Assembly (NCBI GenBank): GCA_025352585.1
Contig: JANXTD010000334.1
Coordinates: forward strand, 1-5,241
Direction of reading: 5' to 3'
DNA from: Fimbriiglobus sp.
Lineage (GTDB): Bacteria > Planctomycetota > Planctomycetia > Gemmatales > Gemmataceae
Length of the DNA: 5,241 nt
The notes below the pieces were generated by a model. That model saw only the letters and a program-made list of their open reading frames with translations, was not told the DNA's origin and did no database searches. Of the stretch, positions 1-5,241 are shown piece by piece (the first letter of the stretch is position 1; every line of letters begins with the position of its first letter). Made by a program: the position numbers and the translations under genes.

Positions 1-1573
1 TGCTCTTCGACGTGGGCGTCGAGCAGCCGGCGAACGTGAGCCTGTTGGCCGCCGAGGTCCGCCCCGCGGTTGCGCCGGCCGGTGCCCCGGTCACCGTCAC
101 GGCCACCGTCCAGGCGACCGGCCCGGCCGTCCCCGCGGCGCGGGTGAAGTGCCGGCTGACCGACACCGGGGCGATCGCCGCCAACGACGTGGCCCTGCCG
201 GCCGGCACGCCGACGCTGACCGCATTCACCTTCCGCGACCTGAAGCCGGGGCTGCACCAGGCCGAGGTGACGCTCGAAACCCCCGACAACCTGGGGCCGG
301 ACGGCGTGCCGGGCTTCGACAACGTCCGCTACGTGACCTTCAAAGTCGGCGAGAGCCGGCGCATCCTGACCGTGTGCGACGACCCGACCGACGGCGCGTT
401 CTGGCAGCTCGCCCACCGCCAGAAGGGCGAGTTCGCTTGCGACGTGGTCACCCCCGCGGGCGTCAAAGACTTCGCCGCCTACGACTTGGTCTGCTTCCTG
501 AGCCTGAACGACCCGGCGAAGCCGCTCGCCGACGGCGAAAGTCTCTGGGCCAAGGCGTCGAAGTACGTCGGTCGCGGCGGCCGGCTGCTCGTGATCCCTG
601 GCGGCCTCGACCAGATCACGCTCGCCAGCTACGACCCCAACGGCCCCGCCGCCAGCCTGATGCCGGGCAAGCTCGCCAGCGTCATCGACGCCGCGACGCT
701 GCCCAAGCCGGCGACCGCCAGCGAACCCGACCGGCGGCTCGGCGTGAGTTGGCTCCTGGCCGGCGACGACGCCTTGCGGCACCCGCTGATGGCCCCGTTC
801 AAGGACTGGCAACTCAGCGGCACCGTCGATTTCCTACGCAACCCACGCCGCGCCTGGAAGTTCTGGGAGGTCGATGCCAGCCCCGAGGCCGTCGTCGCCC
901 GCTACGACGACAGCCCCGACGTAACGAAGCGTCGCCCGGCCGTGCTGGAGCGCGAGACCCCCGGCGGCGGCAAAGTGCTACTGCTGACGACGCGGATGAC
1001 TCGCCGTGGGACGCGGAGCGGAAGTGGAACGACTACTACGAGACGGCCGAGAGTTCGTGGGGGGTCGTCTTCCCGAACCTGCTGGCCCGCTACCTGGCCG
1101 GGGACGCGGCCGACGGGCTGTTCCAGTACACCGCCGGCCGCGCCGTGCCGGTGCCGCTGCCGAAGGGCGGCGACGCGGCCAAGCCGCTGGTGTTCGAGGG
1201 GCCGGGCGTGCGCCCCGAGGAGGCGACGCCCAAACTGGAGCAGGGCGCGGCCGAGTGGCGCTTGCCCCCGGAGCGCACCCGCACGCCGGGCAACTACGCC
1301 CTGCGCACCGAGGACCGCAGTTGGCAAGAGGGCTTCAGCCTCAACGCCCCGGCGGAAGAAAGCAACCTCGCCAAAGTCGAGCCGGCCGCGATCGAGGCGT
1401 TAACCGGCCCCGGCGCGATCGTCGCCGTCGGCAAGGACTTCGACCTCGGGGCACTGCTCGCCGGCAAGAGCGCCGACCTGCCGCTGCTGCCGTGGCTACT
1501 GCTGACGCTGCTGGTGCTGTTCGCGCTGGAAGGCGTGCTGGCCAACCGCTTCTACCGGTTGGGGCGGAAGTGA
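1..1573 (+). CDS. BatA/VWA-type membrane-anchored protein, 5'-truncated by window edge and frameshifted
   Basis: This is the 3' part of a gene that begins upstream of the window; about 523 residues are visible. Reading starts in the frame of position 3 (LFDVGVEQPANVSLLAAEV) with an Ig-like/CARDB-like beta segment to about nt 350. A Rossmann-type segment resembling a class I glutamine amidotransferase fold follows: RRILTVCDDPTDGAFW at about 357-405, YDLVCFLSLNDP, then the glycine-rich strand GRGGRLLVIPGG near 570-605. At about 998/999 the frame shifts by one base. The continuation WNDYYETAESSWGVVFPNLL through to the C-terminus is clearly the same protein. It ends in one hydrophobic helix (about 1484-1540) followed by ANRFYRLGRK, a cytoplasmic tail typical of planctomycete BatA/VWA proteins. 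In that family an N-terminal BatA helix pair and a VWA domain would lie upstream, outside this window, often near MoxR ATPase and DUF58 genes; that context is inferred. No amidotransferase catalytic triad is apparent, so this segment is probably non-enzymatic. The family call is moderate; the coding status is strong. Confidence 0.72.
   Translation, partial: ALRRGRRAAGEREPVGRRGPPRGCAGRCPGHRHGHRPGDRPGRPRGAGEVPADRHRGDRRQRRGPAGRHADADRIHLPRPEAGAAPGRGDARNPRQPGAGRRAGLRQRPLRDLQSRREPAHPDRVRRPDRRRVLAARPPPEGRVRLRRGHPRGRQRLRRLRLGLLPEPERPGEAARRRRKSLGQGVEVRRSRRPAARDPWRPRPDHARQLRPQRPRRQPDAGQARQRHRRRDAAQAGDRQRTRPAARRELAPGRRRRLAAPADGPVQGLATQRHRRFPTQPTPRLEVLGGRCQPRGRRRPLRRQPRRNEASPGRAGARDPRRRQSATADDADDSPWDAERKWNDYYETAESSWGVVFPNLLARYLAGDAADGLFQYTAGRAVPVPLPKGGDAAKPLVFEGPGVRPEEATPKLEQGAAEWRLPPERTRTPGNYALRTEDRSWQEGFSLNAPAEESNLAKVEPAAIEALTGPGAIVAVGKDFDLGALLAGKSADLPLLPWLLLTLLVLFALEGVLANRFYRLGRK
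993..1004 (+). other. Frameshift site: one base missing in the membrane-protein gene
   Basis: Before this point the conserved-looking protein (GGGKVLLLTTRM) is read in the frame of position 3. After it, the sensible protein (SPWDAERKWNDYYETAESSW) is read in the frame of position 2. Adding one G between 998 and 999, turning atgact into atggact, gives TTRMDSPWDAERKW with no other change, so loss of a G from a GG pair is the simplest explanation. The old frame stays open to 1403 but becomes Arg/Thr/Ser-rich and not protein-like. No X-XXY-YYZ slippery heptamer is present, so programmed slippage is unlikely. A sequencing or assembly error and a recent inactivating mutation both remain possible. 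Confidence 0.75.
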
Positions 1574-1587
1574 GCGCGCCACGCCTA

Positions 1588-3147
1588 TCACGGCCCCGTC
1601 AGCGCGCGGAACGGCGTAACGAAGTCCGCGACGCGGTAGCCGTTGAGCCTCGACTGCCGCGACACCCAATCCAGCCCGGCCGGCTCGCGCGTCGCGGCGG
1701 TTGGCCGCGCTCGGACAGTCGTCGGCAGGACCTTCGCTAGCGCCGCGAGGCGGTCGGCGGGCAGGCCGTCAGAGAGGGCGACGTAGCCCCACGCCAGGGC
1801 CAGCGCCGCCTCGGGGTCGCGGTTCGCGTCGCCCAGCGCGGCGTCGCCGAGGCGTTGCCGCAGCGCGGCGACTTGCGCCGCGGGGTAGAGCGCGGCGGGG
1901 TGGCGGCTCTGCACGTCGAGGAAGGCGTCGCACCAGCGGACGACGCCCGCCGCGGCCGACCGCACCGCGTTGGGGTTGCCGAACGGCTTCTCCACCGCGG
2001 CCGCACTCAGGGCGTCCCACTTCGCGGCGAAGTCGGCGGCCGACGCCTGCAACGTCGCGTCCGGCGAGGCGGCGGCGTGCGCGGCGACGACCTCGGCGAG
2101 CGCGGCGATCGACGGCCGCAGGGTCGGCCGGCCCGGCGCGCCGTGCTTGGGCGCGCGGGCCTGGCGGTCGCTGGGCGTCTTCAGGTCGTGGTGGCACGCC
2201 AGGCAGTCGAAGCGGGCGAAGTCGAGGCCGTCGCGGCTCGACTCGGTGCCGGCCTCGATCAGAGTCGCCTCGGCCCGCAGCGCGGCGACCGCCCCGGCCG
2301 CGAGTTCCCGGCCGGCCGCCACTTCGACGCCGGCCGGCTGGGCGTGGAAGCGCTGCCACAGTTCGCCGGGGTCTTTGGCGACCGCGTCGAAGTACGGCAA
2401 CTTCGCCGTCGGCGACCAGTGGCGCGGCTCGCCGTCGAGGTACGTCGCCAACTCGAACGGCGGTAGCGGCGGGTGCCCGGCGGCGTACATCTCGTGCGTC
2501 ACCACGCGGCCCAACTCGTCACTGCCGACGTGGCAAGTCGCGCACAGCTTCGCCTTCACCGCCGGGTCGCGCAGGTCGCGCAGCCCGGCCTTCGCCTTCG
2601 CGGCCGGGTCGAGCTTCCGCCACGGCAGCGACTTCACGCCGGCGGCGTCGGTGCGCTCCTCGAAGTGCCGCGTCTGCCACGCCGTCGCGGTGCCGTGGCA
2701 GGCCGTACACGACACGCCGTCTAACGTGTCGAAGCGCCCGGCGTGGTCGCCCGGCGGCGGCGCGGTGGAGTCGCCGGCCAGGGTATCGACGGCGTGGCAG
2801 GTGGCGCAATTCCCCGCGACCCAGCCGGCGTCCTTGCCCTGCGGCAGCCGCGCGAGCATCTTGCGGCCGAGGTCGTTGGTCATGCCGCGGTACGCCGCCG
2901 AGTGCGGGTCTTCGCGCGGCCAGGTCCGGCCCTCGCTCAGCAAGATGAACTCGTTCGACCGGTAGCGGGTGGCGAAGGGGTGGTTCGCGGCGTCGCCGGC
3001 GGCGGCGTTGTGGCAGGCCACGCACGACGCGACGCCCGCCGTGCCCGACGGCTCGACGCGCGGCGCGGGCGGCGCGGCCAGGCTCAGCCCGGCGACCGCG
3101 AGGGCCAACAGCGTCGCCCCGAGGGCGCTGGTGCGTGTCGTCGTCAT
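1588..3147 (-). CDS. Exported pentaheme c-type cytochrome (cytochrome c554-like), third gene of the cytochrome operon
   Basis: The protein has 519 residues. The start at 3147 was chosen because MTTTRTSALGATLLALAVAG begins a clean signal peptide (likely cleavage after LSLAA, about residue 25), has AAGGAA five bases upstream, and overlaps the preceding stop as ATGA. Five CxxCH heme c sites are visible: CVACH (42-46), CATCH (114-118), CTACH (147-151), CATCH (202-206) and CLACH (315-319). Non-motif histidines that could be distal axial ligands include H56, H82 (DPHSAAYRGM), H218 and H225 (HEMYAAGHP). Residues 320-519 form an Ala-rich, probably helical tail without heme motifs; C406 is a lone cysteine. 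The likely role is electron transfer on the outer side of the cytoplasmic membrane. The cytochrome c554/c-prime family resemblance rests on the heme spacing and the AAGHP motif. It is a paralogue of the gene at 3144-4619. No catalytic activity or partner can be assigned. Confidence 0.92.
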   Translation of the reverse strand: MTTTRTSALGATLLALAVAGLSLAAPPAPRVEPSGTAGVASCVACHNAAAGDAANHPFATRYRSNEFILLSEGRTWPREDPHSAAYRGMTNDLGRKMLARLPQGKDAGWVAGNCATCHAVDTLAGDSTAPPPGDHAGRFDTLDGVSCTACHGTATAWQTRHFEERTDAAGVKSLPWRKLDPAAKAKAGLRDLRDPAVKAKLCATCHVGSDELGRVVTHEMYAAGHPPLPPFELATYLDGEPRHWSPTAKLPYFDAVAKDPGELWQRFHAQPAGVEVAAGRELAAGAVAALRAEATLIEAGTESSRDGLDFARFDCLACHHDLKTPSDRQARAPKHGAPGRPTLRPSIAALAEVVAAHAAASPDATLQASAADFAAKWDALSAAAVEKPFGNPNAVRSAAAGVVRWCDAFLDVQSRHPAALYPAAQVAALRQRLGDAALGDANRDPEAALALAWGYVALSDGLPADRLAALAKVLPTTVRARPTAATREPAGLDWVSRQSRLNGYRVADFVTPFRALTGP

Positions 3148-4619
3148 CGCGGTTCCTTCGGCGGGGCCGTGGCGTCGAGCAGGGTGTCGAAATTGCGGAG
3201 GATGTCGCCGCGGGCTTCGGTCAGGCCGGCGGGGCTGTTGAAGCGTGCGCCCTTCGCGTCGGCGGGGAAGGCGAGCCGGCCGGCCAGGCCGCGTAACGGC
3301 TCGGACCAGGTCGACGTCGTCGGGCGGCCGCCGCCGGCGTGGTACATCGCGGCGCAGCCCAAATAACGGGCGGCCAGCGCGTCCCAATCGGCGTCGGCGA
3401 GGGCGGCGCGGTCAGGGCTGACGGCGGCCGCCGCGAGGGCGTTGGCAACCCGGCGCGGCACGTCGGCCGGCAGTCGCGGCAACCCGGCGTCTTCGGCCAC
3501 TTGCAGTTGCGCGAGCCAGGCGTCGAACTCGGCGACCGCGTCGGCGGCCAGCCCGGCGACCTTCGCGGCCGCGGGGCTGCGCTTCGCCATCTCGCGTTGT
3601 AACGCCGTGAACGCGGCGAGTTTGGGCGGGCTCGTGCCGGGGTAGGCCGCCGCGGTGAAGTCGGCCGCGACGCCGACCGACGTGGCGACGCCGACCTCCC
3701 AGCCGGCCAGCGCCGCCGGCTTCGGAACCGACGCTGTGCCGGTCGATGTGCCGAGGCTCTGGTGGCAGGCGTAGCAGCTTTGCCCGGCGAACTCCGGCCA
3801 CGGCGTCGCACTACCGGAGACGGCGGCGCGAGTCGCCCGCACGCGCAACAGGTCGGTCGCGGCGCGGGCCGTCACCGCCTGCCCGGCGAGCCACGCCCGC
3901 GCCTCGAAGTCGGGCTGCGGCGTCTTCTCGACCCAGTGCTTGGCGTACCCCGTGTCGAAGTGGAAGCGGGTCGCCTCGAAGCCGAGCCGCGGGTGCCCGG
4001 CAGCGATCAGGTCGTGGTTGACCTCGCGCGTGGCGTCGCCGACGTGGCAGCCGACGCACCCCGTCGAGCGGCCGACTTGGCCCCGCGTCGGCGCGAAGCC
4101 GTAGCCCTCGAACTTCGCGCGGGCCGACAGCGACGACCAGCCCGGCGCGACGTGGGCGGCGTTCCACTGCTCGGCCGCGCCGTGGCAGCCGCCGCAGCCG
4201 ACGCCGTCGGCGTGCGTCTCGGGCGCGGTCCCCGGCACGGCGTGGCAGTTCAGGCAACGGGCGTCGCGGTGCGGCACGAGGTTCAGCGCGGTGCCGATGC
4301 GGCGGGAGACTTCGTTGAACAGCACGCGGTAGGCGCGGGCGTGCGGGTCAGACGGCCGGCCGGGGAACGCCTCGGCGGCCCACGTCGAGTGCTCGCCGCC
4401 CTTGGCCCCCGCCGCGCCGCCGTGGCACGACTCCGCCGCGCACGAGTTGCTCGACAGTTGCCGGAACGACCCCGTTTCGCCGCCGTAGGGTTGGCCGGCG
4501 GCGCGCGCCGGTTCGACGCGCGGCTCGGCCGGGGTAGCGGTCAGCAGCGGCAAGCCGACGGCCCCGCCCACGACGACGAGGGGCCAGAGCAGCAGCGGCC
4601 AGCGTGGGGGTCCGGTCAT
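3144..4619 (-). CDS. Exported multiheme c-type cytochrome with one CX4CH site, second gene of the cytochrome operon
   Basis: The protein has 491 residues. It opens with a hydrophobic export signal (LLLWPLVVVGGAVGLPLL, about residues 9-26), with possible cleavage near ATPA (28-31); it could instead stay as a membrane anchor. Heme sites are an unusual CAAESCH (60-66, CX4CH), then CLNCH (122-126), CGGCH (142-146), CVGCH (188-192) and CYACH (282-286). Candidate distal ligands include H93 (DPHARAYRVL), H202 and H209 (HDLIAAGHP). The order and relative spacing match the downstream gene: DPHxxAY after heme 1, AAGHP after heme 4, an HW pair (H228) before a long gap, then heme 5 and an Ala-rich tail of about 205 residues. 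C422 lies outside any motif. AGGAG sits seven bases before the ATG. The gene lies 31 bases after the upstream cytochrome and overlaps the next by four bases, so cotranscription is very likely. Role inferred: electron transfer outside the cytoplasm. Confidence 0.92.
   Translation of the reverse strand: MTGPPRWPLLLWPLVVVGGAVGLPLLTATPAEPRVEPARAAGQPYGGETGSFRQLSSNSCAAESCHGGAAGAKGGEHSTWAAEAFPGRPSDPHARAYRVLFNEVSRRIGTALNLVPHRDARCLNCHAVPGTAPETHADGVGCGGCHGAAEQWNAAHVAPGWSSLSARAKFEGYGFAPTRGQVGRSTGCVGCHVGDATREVNHDLIAAGHPRLGFEATRFHFDTGYAKHWVEKTPQPDFEARAWLAGQAVTARAATDLLRVRATRAAVSGSATPWPEFAGQSCYACHQSLGTSTGTASVPKPAALAGWEVGVATSVGVAADFTAAAYPGTSPPKLAAFTALQREMAKRSPAAAKVAGLAADAVAEFDAWLAQLQVAEDAGLPRLPADVPRRVANALAAAAVSPDRAALADADWDALAARYLGCAAMYHAGGGRPTTSTWSEPLRGLAGRLAFPADAKGARFNSPAGLTEARGDILRNFDTLLDATAPPKEPR
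3153..3158 (-). promoter_or_regulatory. Shine-Dalgarno site of the third cytochrome gene, inside the preceding gene
   Basis: On the minus strand AAGGAA lies five bases before the ATG at 3147-3145, inside the last codons of the second cytochrome gene. Together with the ATGA start/stop overlap it points to translational coupling, and it rules against the longer reading that begins at 3387. Confidence 0.65.
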
Positions 4620-4626
4620 CGGGCGG

Positions 4627-4631
4627 CTCCT
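4627..4631 (-). promoter_or_regulatory. Shine-Dalgarno site of the second cytochrome gene
   Basis: On the minus strand AGGAG lies seven bases before the ATG at 4619-4617, within the 31-base gap after the preceding stop. It supports this start and independent ribosome entry between the first and second cytochrome genes. The gap shows no hairpin that would look like a terminator. Confidence 0.7.
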
Positions 4632-4650
4632 ACGGCGGGCAGGGGGCGAG

Positions 4651-5241
4651 TCACCGGCGGGCGTCGCGCAGGGCTTCGTCGAGGGCCGAGGCCGTGTCGC
4701 CGGTCGCGCCGCGGAAGCGCTCGAAGGCGGTGCGAAGGGCCGGCGTCCGGGTGCCGTCGGAGCGCTCCAGGGCGGCCAGCCCGCTCAGCACGGCGACGGC
4801 GTCCCGCCCCGCGGCCGACGGCGGGAAGACGCGGCGCGCCAGCGGCCGCAGGTCGCCGTCGGCGTGGGCCAGGTCGTCGCGCCACGCCGCGAGTTGGCCG
4901 GCCGCCGCGCTCGCCCGTTGGCGAACTTCGGCCGGGGCGGGGGCGCGGTTCGTGCCCATCCACGCGGCCAGCGACGCGAGTTCGGACGCCTCGGCCAGAC
5001 CGCCGCCGGTCAGCGGCCAGACCGACTGCCAGCGCATCGCCCCGATTTTGCCGCCGGCGACGGGGCGTTCGGGGACGGGGATCGTCTGGTGGCAGCCGCG
5101 ACAGTCGGACTCCGCGAGTTCCGGCCATACGCCGTGGGTCGCGCGGTCGGCGAGCAGTCGCGCCGCCGCCTCGCCACACGCCGCGCGGCCGACGAGCCAG
5201 GTGCGCCACTCGGCGTCCGGCCCGCGCGGCGGTTGGCCGGG
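4651..5241 (-). CDS. C-terminal part of a third multiheme c-type cytochrome, cut by the window edge
   Basis: The open frame runs in from the right edge without a start and gives 196 residues to the TGA at 4653-4651. The ATG at 5037 is internal: in-frame coding upstream of it contains WRTWLVGRAACGEAAARLL, then VWPELAESDCRGCHQTI with a CRGCH heme site at 5103-5089. These match the heme-5 region of the next gene (RAWLAGQAVTARAATDLL, then PWPEFAGQSCYACHQSL), so this is a homologue whose first four heme sites would lie outside the window. After the heme site an Ala-rich, probably helical tail of about 145 residues follows, roughly 55-60 shorter than in the two downstream paralogues. It is the promoter-proximal visible member of the operon. 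The N-terminus, signal peptide and heme count cannot be seen. Confidence 0.85.
   Translation of the reverse strand, partial: PGQPPRGPDAEWRTWLVGRAACGEAAARLLADRATHGVWPELAESDCRGCHQTIPVPERPVAGGKIGAMRWQSVWPLTGGGLAEASELASLAAWMGTNRAPAPAEVRQRASAAAGQLAAWRDDLAHADGDLRPLARRVFPPSAAGRDAVAVLSGLAALERSDGTRTPALRTAFERFRGATGDTASALDEALRDARR

Noticed and set aside
960..1010. Programmed ribosomal frameshifting in the membrane-protein gene
   Set aside because: No slippery heptamer is present at or just before the switch point and no obvious stimulatory structure was recognised. A single missing G explains the data more simply.
1574..1607. Inverted gcgcgc repeat as a terminator after the + strand gene
   Set aside because: The two six-base units are self-complementary GC repeats 22 bases apart with no T-run. 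Such short repeats are common by chance in this base composition, and the second copy lies inside the cytochrome coding sequence.
1006..1740. Plus-strand 244-residue open frame crossing the end of the membrane-protein gene
   Set aside because: It is Arg/Gly/Ala-rich without motifs, runs out of frame with the restored membrane protein, and continues into the antisense of the cytochrome gene.
1701..2965. Long + strand open frames of 415 and 331 residues opposite the third cytochrome gene
   Set aside because: The 415-residue frame is extremely Arg/Pro/Ser-rich and low in complexity; the other is also a mirror of cytochrome coding sequence. The opposite strand encodes a protein with five heme motifs and a signal peptide. 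Such frames are expected in very GC-rich DNA, where stop codons are rare.
3148..3387. An 80-residue N-terminal extension of the third cytochrome
   Set aside because: The extension is Arg/Pro-rich, overlies the coding end of the second cytochrome in another frame, and would bury the signal peptide. The ATG at 3147 has its own Shine-Dalgarno sequence.
4616..5209. Minus-strand 197-residue open frame over the first cytochrome
   Set aside because: It is Arg-rich and has no recognisable motif. The neighbouring frame contains CRGCH and aligns with the second cytochrome, so this is a shadow frame.

Overview
The window is very GC-rich and almost entirely coding. It carries two oppositely oriented, convergent blocks. 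Multiheme cytochromes of the planctomycete 'HxxxAAGHP' type lie opposite a large membrane-anchored BatA/VWA-type protein with an ANRFYR tail. Together with the GC content, this suggests a planctomycete, perhaps a Gemmata-like lineage. That assignment is inference from gene style; no phylogenetic marker is present.

Left block, + strand, positions 1-1573: the 3' portion of a gene whose start lies outside the window. It encodes an Ig-like segment, a glutamine-amidotransferase-like (Rossmann-type) segment and a single C-terminal membrane helix. The reading frame is broken once, at about 998/999, where one base (probably a G) is missing relative to the intact gene. Conserved-looking protein sequence continues in the new frame to the stop at 1571-1573.

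Right block, - strand, positions 5241-1588: three consecutive multiheme c-type cytochrome genes, transcribed right to left. The first (5241-4651) is cut by the window edge and shows only its last heme site and C-terminal region. The second (4619-3144) follows after 31 bases with a good Shine-Dalgarno sequence. The third (3147-1588) overlaps the second by an ATGA. The two complete proteins share the same architecture: an export signal, a PRVEP segment at the start of the mature protein, five heme sites in the same order, an H-x6-H 'AAGHP' motif after heme 4, and a roughly 200-residue Ala-rich tail without heme motifs. The first gene matches the second around heme 5. The three therefore look like tandem paralogues in one operon, probably exported proteins that pass electrons to one another or to a shared redox partner. 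The partner and substrate cannot be read from this window.

The two blocks converge with only 14 bases between their stop codons. I see no RNA genes, mobile elements, CRISPR arrays or convincing terminators or promoters. No stretch longer than 31 bases lacks a gene.
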